From AV40 sp038230255 (GTDB lineage: Bacteria > Verrucomicrobiota > Verrucomicrobiia > Chthoniobacterales > UBA10450): a DNA stretch of 64,000 nt. How positions within the stretch are numbered: position 1 is the first letter of the stretch; every line of letters begins with the position of its first letter. The position numbers and the translations under genes are program-made. The stretch covers positions 455,562 through 519,561 of the forward strand of contig JBBRNP010000002.1 of NCBI GenBank assembly GCA_038230255.1, written 5' to 3'. The notes under the pieces are model-generated. The model saw only the letters and a list, made by a program, of their open reading frames with translations, was not told the DNA's origin and made no database searches. Of this stretch, positions 43,814 to 51,769 are shown piece by piece.

Positions 43814-43909
43814 TGTCATTCCGACCGAAGTGGAGGAATCTCTTACTGTTTCTGGCCTCGGTGAGCGGCGATAAACAGAAATAATTAGAGATGTCTCGAC
43901 GTCGGCGAC
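43814..43909. repeat. TGTCATTCCG...GAGATGTCTCGAC repeat, copy 1
   Basis: TGTCATTCCGACCGAAGTGG, then AGGAATCTCTTACTGTTTC, about 35 nt of spacer and AGAAATAATTAGAGATGTCTCGACG. It shares both arms with 52345-52423 but has a longer centre and a worn right end. Fills the convergent gap between the YheO-like gene and the Sdp-like locus. Confidence 0.8.
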
Positions 43910-43923
43910 GCGTGGAGAGCGGC

Positions 43924-44847
43924 CTAGTGTTCCGGTTTCTTGTTGTAATTGACGATCGCTACACCAGCGAGCTGACTTGGAATGGTGAGTCTGGTTTTGA
44001 GAGTTGCGAATGAAAACTCGCACTCAAACGGCCGTAGATATAGAACCAACGCGGCGCACATTGAGATTCCAAACGTAATTAGACCCATCGTTAGGCTAAT
44101 TGCGACGTGAAAGGCAATGCCCGCGACAAACAAAAATTTCCAAGCTCGTTTTGGCATGACTAACGCCATCGCGAGGGCGATTTCCAGAAGCACGACGGCC
44201 CAGGTGACGGGCGCCACAAAAGGGCTGGTGGCGAGCGGTCTCATCGGCGCCATCCAATTCGGAAGTCCAAATACAGGATGGATGAACCAGTAATAAAGCA
44301 CGGTTCCGTCCATCCATTCGGGAACTCCCACTTTCGCGACCGCTGCGTCAAAATATATGATCGCAACTTCGAGCCGAATCGCTACCAGTGAAACCAAGGC
44401 GACTGCGCTTTGAATTGGTCGGTCATTGCTCGGGGCTCGCTGCCAGTGCCAGCGTCGATTGTCCGTGAGGGCTATCGGCAACAGGAAAAGCGTGAGAACC
44501 GCGGTGACCTGGTCGCCGCCGTCGAGGATAATAGCAGATGTTTGCAGGCTGAAAGAAATCCACCAATGAAAAAGTGCGGTGTACCGAGGACGCCATCCAC
44601 TGGCAACAATTAAAAGGATAACGATGGACGCCCATCGTGCCACTTCCAAGTGCGGGTTCGCCAAACAGAAAATGCCGATCTTTGTAACGCTGAGGCAAGT
44701 TGGGCAGTTGGGCAACCCGGCTGCGGGCCGGAAGAGGATGTCGCTCTTATTAAATAGAAGCGTTAAGGCTGTCCCTGTCGCGAGTAAACTGCGGGCAACG
44801 CCATAAACATTCGTCCAAGGCGAAGCAACTTTTAATTTTGCGAACAT
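43924..44847 (-). CDS. sdpB: SdpB-like HTTM membrane protein
   Basis: 307 aa with about seven hydrophobic segments, in the HTTM (vitamin K-dependent carboxylase membrane domain) superfamily. Hallmarks: WTNVYGVARSLLATGTALTLL, GLPNCPTCLS, LEVARWASIVILLIVASGWRP, HWWISFSLQTSAIILDGGDQ and VAIIYFDAAVAKVGVPEWMDGTVLYYWF. This is the pattern of SdpB, which with SdpA is needed to mature the SDP killing peptide in Bacillus. Its start overlaps the sdpA-like gene end by 16 nt. Confidence 0.8.
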   Translation of the reverse strand: MFAKLKVASPWTNVYGVARSLLATGTALTLLFNKSDILFRPAAGLPNCPTCLSVTKIGIFCLANPHLEVARWASIVILLIVASGWRPRYTALFHWWISFSLQTSAIILDGGDQVTAVLTLFLLPIALTDNRRWHWQRAPSNDRPIQSAVALVSLVAIRLEVAIIYFDAAVAKVGVPEWMDGTVLYYWFIHPVFGLPNWMAPMRPLATSPFVAPVTWAVVLLEIALAMALVMPKRAWKFLFVAGIAFHVAISLTMGLITFGISMCAALVLYLRPFECEFSFATLKTRLTIPSQLAGVAIVNYNKKPEH

Positions 44848-45341
44848 AAAACGTCGACTTGCACGGTCTCAGCCGGCATCGTAACCGGGCGCTTTGATCG
44901 GCTCCAAGCCCACGGAAGCGGGGGGCGGCGAACGAGAGTGAGATTTCCGCATAGAGTCGGCTCCGGGGTCGGATTGTGAATCGTGAGCGGAGTTGTTTGC
45001 TTTTTCCACTGCTCTTCTCGAATCGAACTCAAAATCAACCCAAGTTCGACGCCCAGAGCTCGGGGGCGTCTACTCAGCCCAAAGAAATTTGATGGCCCCG
45101 CGTTTGAATCCGTAAGCAGCGGGCGACCGTCTCGTCGAGTAAACGCCTGGACATTCGGCTCGCGTGGCTCTCGCGTGAAAAATCCCCATCCCTGCGGAAG
45201 TATGGCGACGATCGGCACCTTGCTTTCAAATGGTAGACGCATGGGGTTAAACGGCAGTTGGACGTGAATCGAGTAACAAAACACGGCAGCCCAACCGAAC
45301 ACTGCTCCGACAAACGCGATCTTCGCGCCCCGCCCGGTCAT
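44832..45341 (-). CDS. sdpA: SdpA-like maturation protein
   Basis: 169 aa. One N-terminal membrane segment (IAFVGAVFGWAAVFCYSIHV), then the SdpA signature LPQGWGFFTREPREPNVQAF and ALGVELGLILSSI, and a pair of late cysteines (LCGNL, VLCSQN). In Bacillus SdpA acts with SdpB on the precursor SdpC. Four nt after the PH-domain gene and overlapping sdpB: a compact operon. Confidence 0.82.
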   Translation of the reverse strand: MTGRGAKIAFVGAVFGWAAVFCYSIHVQLPFNPMRLPFESKVPIVAILPQGWGFFTREPREPNVQAFTRRDGRPLLTDSNAGPSNFFGLSRRPRALGVELGLILSSIREEQWKKQTTPLTIHNPTPEPTLCGNLTLVRRPPLPWAWSRSKRPVTMPAETVQVDVLCSQN

Positions 45342-45345
45342 TTTC

Positions 45346-45819
45346 CTATTTCGTCTGCTTCAGCTCCAGAACGAAATCTTCCGGTTGCGCCGGAGAAATG
45401 ACCACAGTTCGTTTCGGATAGGTTAGAACGACCGTTTGTTTCGGGTCAGTAAGAAACGCGCGGTAATTGCCCAAGGTGTGGTTATGATAAAAACCGCTGA
45501 ACGAGAACACCCCTCCATTGGCGAAGGTTCGAATGCTTTTGTCGGTGGCGTTCGGATCAAATCTTGCCGACTCTAACTCTGCTCTTGGCAAGCGCGTGTC
45601 CCAAAAGAGCCGATGCACGATAATTGCGTCAGGAGTTATCGAATAGCCCCGAATCGTGAAAAGCACCGCAATCCCGATTATCGCCCCTAAGAATACGATC
45701 GTCCACGGATGATGATACCCTCGCCAAATCATGCTCGCTATGATGGCACCTATTAAGAGCGTCGTAAGCGATGAGTATACAATTAGTGAAGTGCCCCAAT
45801 GTGCATCGTAACTTTTCAT
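45346..45819 (-). CDS. Bacterial PH-domain membrane protein inside the Sdp-like operon
   Basis: 157 aa. Two membrane segments (SLIVYSSLTTLLIGAIIASM; TIVFLGAIIGIAVLFTI) precede a small beta domain starting RGYSITPDAIIVHRLFWDTR and ending PEDFVLELKQTK, which fits a bacterial pleckstrin-homology fold. Not a standard Sdp component (Bacillus uses the unrelated SdpI/SdpR for immunity). Its start overlaps the small hydrophobic ORF by 4 nt. A candidate immunity protein by position only. Confidence 0.65.
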   Translation of the reverse strand: MKSYDAHWGTSLIVYSSLTTLLIGAIIASMIWRGYHHPWTIVFLGAIIGIAVLFTIRGYSITPDAIIVHRLFWDTRLPRAELESARFDPNATDKSIRTFANGGVFSFSGFYHNHTLGNYRAFLTDPKQTVVLTYPKRTVVISPAQPEDFVLELKQTK

Positions 45820-46025
45820 TGCGGTAGTGGTATTGGTACCATTGGTACATTTTCCTTGGACGCGTCAAGCCGTTCGGCGACCGCATTAACTATCATGTCG
45901 TTGTAGAGCTTGGATTGAGCGGCTAAACCCGGACGTTTTGGCAAAGGCCCGCCCCCTCTGACTTCAAAGACGTTGAAGGCAACAGCTAGGACCGCGGCTA
46001 CTATCACGGCGAAGGCCCAGAACAC
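45816..46025 (-). CDS. Small hydrophobic ORF, probable displaced toxin segment of SdpC
   Basis: 69 aa if begun at GTG 46025. It opens with a pure membrane segment FWAFAVIVAAVLAVAFNVF and continues with a charged tail. In the minus-1 frame relative to the SdpC-like ORF the reading continues without a stop across the junction (TPVIVFWAFAVIVAAV), so the two ORFs look like one SdpC precursor broken by a frameshift. Unlike the Bacillus SDP peptide it has no cysteines. Confidence 0.6.
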   Translation of the reverse strand: MFWAFAVIVAAVLAVAFNVFEVRGGGPLPKRPGLAAQSKLYNDMIVNAVAERLDASKENVPMVPIPLPQ

Positions 46026-46027
46026 AA

Positions 46028-46471
46028 TTACCGGAGTGCAATCGCCGGAAAATCCCCGGGAGTAACGTATCCGAGACTCTGAATCGCAGTAGAGATTTTC
46101 TCGCCTGCTTCTTGTAACGTCGCTTGAATCCTAAGGTGGTCTCCACTTTGCATTTCCCGGCCAAAGCGTTCCATTAATCCCGGATCACTGATTTTCACCC
46201 ACTTCACCACGGCTTCTTTTATCTGGTTAAATTCAAGTGCCCTTTCTTTTGTGCCGAGTGCATATTTTACACGCTCACTGGTCCAGATTTCGGGAAAGAG
46301 TTGAGAGACGGGCGCTTCACCAAAAAGCAGACCGCGAAAGGTTTGTTCTCCGGTGAATGTTTTCGGCACCGGACGAACTCCAGCGGATGTTCGTTGCGGA
46401 GCGCCAAGAAATGTTACTGCAAGCAATAGCACAGCGGTGATTGAAACTTTTATAGATGTTTTCATAAGCAT
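46028..46471 (-). CDS. sdpC: SdpC-like antimicrobial peptide precursor (N-terminal domain)
   Basis: 147 aa from ATG 46471 (or 46465). Signal peptide MKTSIKVSITAVLLLAVTFL with cleavage near TSA-GV. The domain then shows the SdpC-family signature FTGEQTFRGLLFGEAPVSQL followed by FPEIW. It stops at 46028 right where SdpC homologues continue into a hydrophobic V/A-rich toxin region; that region is present in the minus-1 frame as the next ORF. The order C - small ORF - PH - A - B on one strand, with overlaps, points to a complete toxin operon. Confidence 0.75.
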   Translation of the reverse strand: MLMKTSIKVSITAVLLLAVTFLGAPQRTSAGVRPVPKTFTGEQTFRGLLFGEAPVSQLFPEIWTSERVKYALGTKERALEFNQIKEAVVKWVKISDPGLMERFGREMQSGDHLRIQATLQEAGEKISTAIQSLGYVTPGDFPAIALR

Positions 46472-46844
46472 AGGGGAACTTGGTTTGTTATGGGGTTGAT
46501 GTTTTTGACGCGCTTGCGACTTCAAGCGTCGTCGAGCTGAATCCAACAGCTCTCGCTAAGCGGTGCCTGAGGGGAAAGAGCGTTTGAAGATTCTCTAATC
46601 AAAAATCGAAGTCGGCGTCAACACAATTTTTCAAGGCCACATTTGGCGCGTGGTACCGCGGTGTCATCGTGACGTGTTCAGGAGACGACTCGGTTCAACC
46701 GATTTGCCCAGAAATATCTTGAGATGTCTCCTCTTCGACTCGCTGCGCTCGCTCAGAGCAGGCTCCCGGAACGACCGCTGCGCCGCTGTTAAATGGATGC
46801 AACGTCCCGTTGCCCTCAACCATTCCACAAACTGAACGCTTGCG
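46472..46844. other. Non-coding gap between the Sdp-like operon and phenylalanine hydroxylase
   Basis: 373 bp without a convincing gene. It should contain the promoter of the leftward Sdp-like operon. Positions 46707-46765 (GAAATATCTTGAGATGTCTC and a TTCGACTCGCTGCGCTCGCT run) look like a worn half copy of the TGTCATTCCG...CATGACA repeat family. No RNA gene recognised. Confidence 0.6.
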
Positions 46845-48602
46845 TCACTTCGGTGAAGCCTGGAGCGCGGCCTGGTATTCCGGCTTCTTGTGATATTCGA
46901 CCAAGCGAAATCCCCAGCCGATCAATGTCGTCAGATCTTTGGTCTGTGCTTTTTTGTTGTTGAGGAACTTCTCGATTCTCGATTTCAGGTCCGGTTGCTG
47001 GTTGGTCGTGTCGAGAATTTCGAAAATCTCCATCGACAACAGCCAGTCATCGGGATGCTCGGCTTGCTGTGTCTCCCAAATTTCCCCGAGCCGCTCGTAG
47101 CCTTTCTTGCTTTCGCGAATCTGCCGCACTTGCGCGTAAAGACTCTCGAGTTTCTTGCGCTTCGCGTCGGACGGAACCTTGATCGTGCGCTCCTTTGGAA
47201 TGAGCGCGACCTGGTTATAAGCATCCTTGTCCGCAGCGCCGTTGAACACCGAAGTGATTCGGTCGCCCACGGCCATGTCGTAAGTTCCCCAGCTCGGCTC
47301 GAACAAAACGCAATCGCCATATTTCGCGGTGCAATCCGAAAACGTGATCAGAAGCGGTTTGCCGTCGCGCTCCAGTAACTTGTCGATCTTTCCTTCGACA
47401 ATCACGCCGCTGTCGAATTCGAACTTCGTCTTCTTGCCTTCTTTGAGATCGGTTTTCTTCCAATCGCCGATCGGGGATCCGAAACCGTCTTTGTGATAAT
47501 CGACTCCATGACCGGGCAGTTCTTTGTCTTTAAACGCCAGCGCGGTTTTGCCGGTCGTGCGCAGATAAATCGGTTGTTTGTTCTTGTCGGTAAGAACTTC
47601 CGTAAACACGCCGCTAACTTGCAGGCCGGACGAGTATTCGCAGGTAGCAGTGTTTTTGCACTCAATCGCCTTGTTGATGCCTTCGAGTCCGCCGACCTGA
47701 TAAGCCATCTTGCTGGCAAATTCCTCGAGCACGTTCTTCAGATGCTCGAAATCGCGGCAGACAAAAAGCTGCGGCTGCTTCGTCGTGATATCGAACGGCT
47801 GATTCATCGCGTCGATGGAGTAGGGGATCTTTTTTACACCGGGCTCGAGACACGAAACCGATTCGCCGATGGATGAGAGCAAACCCGCGCCATAGATCTT
47901 GGGGTTCTCCAAATTGCCAATGAGTCCGTATTCGACCGTCCACCAATGCAAACGCGAGAGCAGCGCCATCTCTGAAGGTTCACCCAGATTTTTCTGGCGG
48001 TGTTCAACGAGTTTGATCGCTTCCTCCACTTCCTTGGGATCGCTGTTTGGTTGCTCCTTCAAGATCGACAGGTGCCGGATCGCTTCGTAGACCTCGAAAT
48101 CTTTTTTGGACGACATCGCCTTGGCGCCGACTTCGCCAAAGCGCTGGAGATATCTTGAGTATTCGCGGTCGACGATAATCGGCGCGTGACCCGCGGCTTC
48201 GTGCACGATGTCCGGCGCCGGCGTGTATTCGATGTGATGGATCTGGCGCATGTCGCACGCGATCACCAGCACCTTGTAAGCTTGGAATTCCATGAACGCG
48301 GCCGGCGGAATGAACCCGTCCACCGCGACCGCGCCCCAGCCGATTTTGCCCAGGATGTCGTTCATCTCCTCGATCCGCGGAATCCGGTCGAACGAAATGC
48401 CGGTGTCGAGCAGACCTTGGAAATAAACTTTGTGAGCGTACTCGCGGAGAAAGAAAACGTTCTGCCGCATGATGAAGCGCCAGACCGCGTGATCGACCGG
48501 CGTGTAATCGTCGTAAAGCTGGTCGACCGCGAATTGCAAAAGATGCTTTGGCGTCGCAGCGACCGCCGCGTTATTCAGGCTGATACCGCTCTGGGCTTTC
48601 AT
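46845..48602 (-). CDS. phhA: Long-form phenylalanine 4-hydroxylase (aromatic amino acid hydroxylase)
   Basis: 585 aa from ATG 48602, chosen because AAGGAGG lies 6 nt upstream. The catalytic domain occupies about residues 20-300: iron ligands H134 and H139 in PDIVHEAAGHAP and E224 in HWWTVEYGLIG, with the pterin-binding LLSSIGESVSCL. The last ~280 residues, including ECKNTATCEYSSGLQVSG and a helical tail, have no counterpart in the ~260-aa Pseudomonas enzyme. It hydroxylates phenylalanine to tyrosine using tetrahydropterin and O2, which fits the FolE-PTPS-SDR and HPPD-HmgA genes just upstream in the window. Confidence 0.92.
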   Translation of the reverse strand: MKAQSGISLNNAAVAATPKHLLQFAVDQLYDDYTPVDHAVWRFIMRQNVFFLREYAHKVYFQGLLDTGISFDRIPRIEEMNDILGKIGWGAVAVDGFIPPAAFMEFQAYKVLVIACDMRQIHHIEYTPAPDIVHEAAGHAPIIVDREYSRYLQRFGEVGAKAMSSKKDFEVYEAIRHLSILKEQPNSDPKEVEEAIKLVEHRQKNLGEPSEMALLSRLHWWTVEYGLIGNLENPKIYGAGLLSSIGESVSCLEPGVKKIPYSIDAMNQPFDITTKQPQLFVCRDFEHLKNVLEEFASKMAYQVGGLEGINKAIECKNTATCEYSSGLQVSGVFTEVLTDKNKQPIYLRTTGKTALAFKDKELPGHGVDYHKDGFGSPIGDWKKTDLKEGKKTKFEFDSGVIVEGKIDKLLERDGKPLLITFSDCTAKYGDCVLFEPSWGTYDMAVGDRITSVFNGAADKDAYNQVALIPKERTIKVPSDAKRKKLESLYAQVRQIRESKKGYERLGEIWETQQAEHPDDWLLSMEIFEILDTTNQQPDLKSRIEKFLNNKKAQTKDLTTLIGWGFRLVEYHKKPEYQAALQASPK

Positions 48603-48796
48603 CGACATCCTCCTTGAGAAAATAGAGTACGACTCGATCACGATTTCGGCAAGGTGGATCGACCTCTCCGAGGGCGATGCTAAAATGAATGCGGCTTTGG
48701 CGCGTCGATTAACAACGCGTTGAGGACAACGCGTTTCAGGCAAAAAGATTGTCAGCCATAGCGAATTCTGAGACAAAAAGCTTACTCTTTCACTGT

Positions 48797-49186
48797 ATGG
48801 GCTGGGCGAAGATCAAAGGTAAATTAACTAGTCGTGTTGGCCGCCAAGTTACATTTGGTCCGCCAGGCGATGTGAGAAAAGCGGGCGGAAATTCAGGAAG
48901 AGGCACAATTGTCGATGAGGTGTGGGTTGATGAAAGCCTCAATGCCAGTCCGCTAAAGAGCGGCGCTGCCGGCTCGAGTTGGGGCGATTACAGTTTCTGC
49001 GCTCAGCTCATTGAATGGGACCACGGCCCACGGAGCATCCGACTCGCGTACTACCGACGTCGGATTGGTGAAGATTCTTGGGAGCTGGCTTCGCAAACCA
49101 CGGTTTGTGCCGAGCCCGCAACGATAAAACGTTTGTGCGAATTGACGCTCAATAAGGAGAGCTGGTTTCAGGGCGAAGGTCGTTAA
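48797..49186 (+). CDS. Hypothetical protein
   Basis: 129 aa from ATG 48797 (GWAKIKGKLTSRVGRQVTFG); a TTG at 48749 would add 16 residues. Small, beta-rich, with ends WGDYSFCAQLIEWDHGPRSI and RLCELTLNKESWFQGEGR. No known family or signal. Two nt before the following lipoprotein gene, so probably co-transcribed with it. Confidence 0.45.
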   Translation: MGWAKIKGKLTSRVGRQVTFGPPGDVRKAGGNSGRGTIVDEVWVDESLNASPLKSGAAGSSWGDYSFCAQLIEWDHGPRSIRLAYYRRRIGEDSWELASQTTVCAEPATIKRLCELTLNKESWFQGEGR

Positions 49187-49188
49187 AC

Positions 49189-49755
49189 ATGTTGGTACGT
49201 CTCTTAAGTTGTCTGGGGGTGGCGATTCTCACGCTAACCTCGTGTAAGCGCCAGAGCGAGAAGGAGGCGGAGGAGCGAATTCGAACTCTCGAGGCGCGGG
49301 TAATGGAATTATCGGAGAACAAGGCCGCGCAACCTGCTTCTTCGGCACTGGCAGAGTCTTCTCGTATCGTTGGCAGCGCGTTCATAACAAGAAGAAGCGG
49401 CGAGTCGACGATTTTGAGAGGGCTGCATGTTTATCTGTGCGACGCGACGTTTGAGTCCATATATCATAATCACATAAAGTCCCACTACCCAGAAGGTCTG
49501 GCTGCGCCAGCAGCATTTGAAATCGATTTTCTTGCGGTCACATATGAGCTGCCAAACTGGACCAAGGCGACGACGACTACAGACGTAAACGGAAAATATG
49601 AGTTTCGAGACGTCGCACCGGGCCAGTATTGCGTTTTCGCCAAATTAACTACTGATCAATCAGTTGCGACGTGGGTGGTTGCTGTCCGCGTTGACAAAGG
49701 TTCGACCACTCTTGATCTGACCAGCAATAATACGGCCAATATCGTGAATCAGTAA
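49189..49755 (+). CDS. Lipoprotein with coiled coil and carboxypeptidase-regulatory-like domain
   Basis: 188 aa. Signal and lipobox LTLTSC (Cys 19), a charged helix EKEAEERIRTLEARVMELSE (coiled coil, ~25-45), then a beta-sandwich with the TTTDVNGKYEFRDVAPGQYC motif typical of CNA-B/CarboxypepD_reg domains. Likely envelope-anchored; role unknown. Confidence 0.7.
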   Translation: MLVRLLSCLGVAILTLTSCKRQSEKEAEERIRTLEARVMELSENKAAQPASSALAESSRIVGSAFITRRSGESTILRGLHVYLCDATFESIYHNHIKSHYPEGLAAPAAFEIDFLAVTYELPNWTKATTTTDVNGKYEFRDVAPGQYCVFAKLTTDQSVATWVVAVRVDKGSTTLDLTSNNTANIVNQ

Positions 49756-49804
49756 TTTGGCACGCCGCCACATTACCAACCGCGCTGAGGATTGCGCATT
49801 CCAC

Positions 49805-50851
49805 CTAAAAAATAATGACCGTGTTGCCGACGCTGACGAGCTCTTTGACACGATTGGCGTCCCAGTTCGCCAGGCGAATGCAACCGTGACTCGAAGCGCG
49901 GCCGATCGTTTCCGGATTATTGGTGCCGTGAATGCCAATGCCGGTCTTGTTTAGGCTCATCCAAAGCACGCCCACCAAATTGTTCGGACCGGGCGGTAGG
50001 TTGTAATAATTTTCCGTGCGGACGCCGTAGTTGAGCATGCCTTCGTCGTATCGGAACCAGGGCCAGGTGGCGGCACCTTGAATTTTCCATGTTCCAACCG
50101 GCGCCGGCAATGCGGTCGAGCCGGGCGTGATCGGGAAAACGCAAACAAGTTTATCGTCCTCGAAGATTTCCAGCAACCGCTCTTTAGTATCAACGTAGAT
50201 TTTGCGGGCAGCGAATTGAGGCTTCGCAGAAATTTTTTGCTCGGTGATCTTCTCAATTTCGAATGGCATGACGTTGGGAACTTTGAGTTCGTCGCCAGGC
50301 TCGAGGTTCTCCCAATCCATTCCCGGATTCAGCTTCTTGACGTAATCCTCCGCGGAGTGGAATCGCTCGGCCACGAATTCGAGGAGAGATGTGTAAGGCA
50401 AAAACTTTAATTTTGCCTGTTCCTCGTGGGCGGTCGGCAAAGCGCCAACGTAAGCGAGGTCGTCGGGTTTAATTACGTAAGTCGCGAAAGTCTGCGGCAC
50501 TTGATCGAGCATGGATTGATCGACTACGCCGGTCTCGCGCTGAGCGTGCGCATGTTTGAAAGAGACAAGGGCTTTGCGAAAAAACTCGCCCATTTTGCCG
50601 TCGATCTTCCCCGGAGCAAAATTGTTGTTGTCCAAAAAAATCTGGAGCCGTGTTGCCGTTTCCTCATTATAATTCGGAAGCGCTACGAAAACTTTCGGCG
50701 TCGGTTTCGGAGTCGCCGCAAGCGCCGCTGGCGGTGGCGGCGTCCTAACTGGGACCACTCGCACCGGGGACTGTTGCGATTGCCACCGCTGAGCGTTCGC
50801 GGCGAACAGGATCGTTAATGAACAAATCGCAACGGCGATCTGTGATTTCAT
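49805..50851 (-). CDS. L,D-transpeptidase with peptidoglycan-binding and LysM-like regions
   Basis: 348 aa from ATG 50851, which gives a signal peptide (KSQIAVAICSLTILFAANAQ). An N-terminal PG_binding_1-like part (LQIFLDNNNFAPGKIDGKMG), a LysM-like middle (LNPGMDWENLEPGDELKVP) and a C-terminal YkuD domain with catalytic HGTNNPETIGRASSHGCIRL. Cross-links peptidoglycan 3-3 or anchors lipoproteins in the periplasm. Confidence 0.9.
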   Translation of the reverse strand: MKSQIAVAICSLTILFAANAQRWQSQQSPVRVVPVRTPPPPAALAATPKPTPKVFVALPNYNEETATRLQIFLDNNNFAPGKIDGKMGEFFRKALVSFKHAHAQRETGVVDQSMLDQVPQTFATYVIKPDDLAYVGALPTAHEEQAKLKFLPYTSLLEFVAERFHSAEDYVKKLNPGMDWENLEPGDELKVPNVMPFEIEKITEQKISAKPQFAARKIYVDTKERLLEIFEDDKLVCVFPITPGSTALPAPVGTWKIQGAATWPWFRYDEGMLNYGVRTENYYNLPPGPNNLVGVLWMSLNKTGIGIHGTNNPETIGRASSHGCIRLANWDANRVKELVSVGNTVIIF

Positions 50852-50890
50852 GCCGAGAGTAATCGCAGCGCTAGGCCGCCAGCGCAACCT

Positions 50891-51058
50891 TCACCATTCC
50901 TCACTGCTGAATCTTTTGTAAACGGCGCGGTAACCGAAACGGTAGGTAATCGGTGTCACCAATGCGGCGAGCGAACGTTGCAACCAGAGCGGCGCGCCGA
51001 GATAGAACGGGCCTTTCATTTTTCGCACCCATACGAGGCCCTGGATAATGCTGTCCAA
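50891..51058 (-). CDS. Possible small ORF or gene-end remnant
   Basis: 55 codons from a TTG at 51058: DSIIQGLVWVRKMKGPFYLG, then LWLQRSLAALVTPITYRFGY and a final KRFSSEEW. The composition looks protein-like (amphipathic helices), but there is no ribosome site and the frame is closed shortly upstream. It could be the C-terminus of a lost gene. It is the only coding-like content of the gap between the transpeptidase and the DUF4019 lipoprotein. Confidence 0.3.
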   Translation of the reverse strand: MDSIIQGLVWVRKMKGPFYLGAPLWLQRSLAALVTPITYRFGYRAVYKRFSSEEW

Positions 51059-51110
51059 CCCCGCGATGCCACGCCCTTCCGATCAATGGCCGAGTAGGAA
51101 GTCGTGTTCA

Positions 51111-51551
51111 TTAATAGATTCGGTAGTCGATCACGCGCCAGCCGATCGGTTGTTTGATCAGAATGACGCGCTCGGCAGTTGGATTCTTGCGTTCAAAAGC
51201 GGTTTTGAAAAGAACGCTTTCGTAGTTGCCCTCCGGCGCTCCGACAAATTTTTCCAGGTGGACAGCGCCAATAAATTTTCGCGAAAGCGCATTTCCGAAC
51301 GGCGCCCGGCGCGCCTGCATCAGCCGGACGAACTGGCTTTGCGTCCGGGACATTCGAAAATCCTGCGCTTCGAATTCAAACGCTTCTTCGTAGTCGCCCT
51401 GGTCGAGTAGCTCGAGCCAATGGAGCGCCGCGGTCCGGGCGTGGTTTTCATCGGCGCGTTTTTCCGCGCGGGATGGCGAGTGTGACGCGCAACCGCTCAA
51501 CAAGATCGACAACGCGCAGGCACTGACGGCGAGGGCAAGCCGCATGCGCAT
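51111..51551 (-). CDS. DUF4019 lipoprotein
   Basis: 146 aa. Signal with lipobox LLSGC (Cys 21). The mature domain follows the DUF4019 order: TAALHWLELLDQGDYEEAFE, RTQSQFVRLMQARRAPFGNA, SRKFIGAVHLEKFVGAPEGN and VILIKQPIGWRVIDYRIY. Periplasmic or outer-membrane lipoprotein of unknown function. Confidence 0.8.
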   Translation of the reverse strand: MRMRLALAVSACALSILLSGCASHSPSRAEKRADENHARTAALHWLELLDQGDYEEAFEFEAQDFRMSRTQSQFVRLMQARRAPFGNALSRKFIGAVHLEKFVGAPEGNYESVLFKTAFERKNPTAERVILIKQPIGWRVIDYRIY

Positions 51552-51605
51552 CGTTTAGCGGGCAGAAGTGCAGACGGCAATTTCGAAATTGCCCGTGCCG
51601 CAGTC

Positions 51606-51761
51606 TCAGGCGGATTTCATTGCGCCGATGAGAATGAGAACACCGGCCGCTAATCCAACCAGATAGAGTAAGAAAATAAACGGACCGAGGTTTAACCCGA
51701 ATCCGAGCAGACTGTCGACGATGAGATAAAGCGCGAGCAGGATCATGCCGATCTTTTTCAT
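51606..51761 (-). CDS. Small two-TM membrane protein, paralogue A
   Basis: 51 aa: MKKIGMILLALYLIVDSLLG, then a second hydrophobic stretch FIFLLYLVGLAAGVLILIGA. It shares start, spacing and the AAGxLILIG end with the ORF at 55660-55812, which supports both being real. Unknown function. Confidence 0.65.
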   Translation of the reverse strand: MKKIGMILLALYLIVDSLLGFGLNLGPFIFLLYLVGLAAGVLILIGAMKSA

Positions 51762-51769
51762 GCTCCGAT

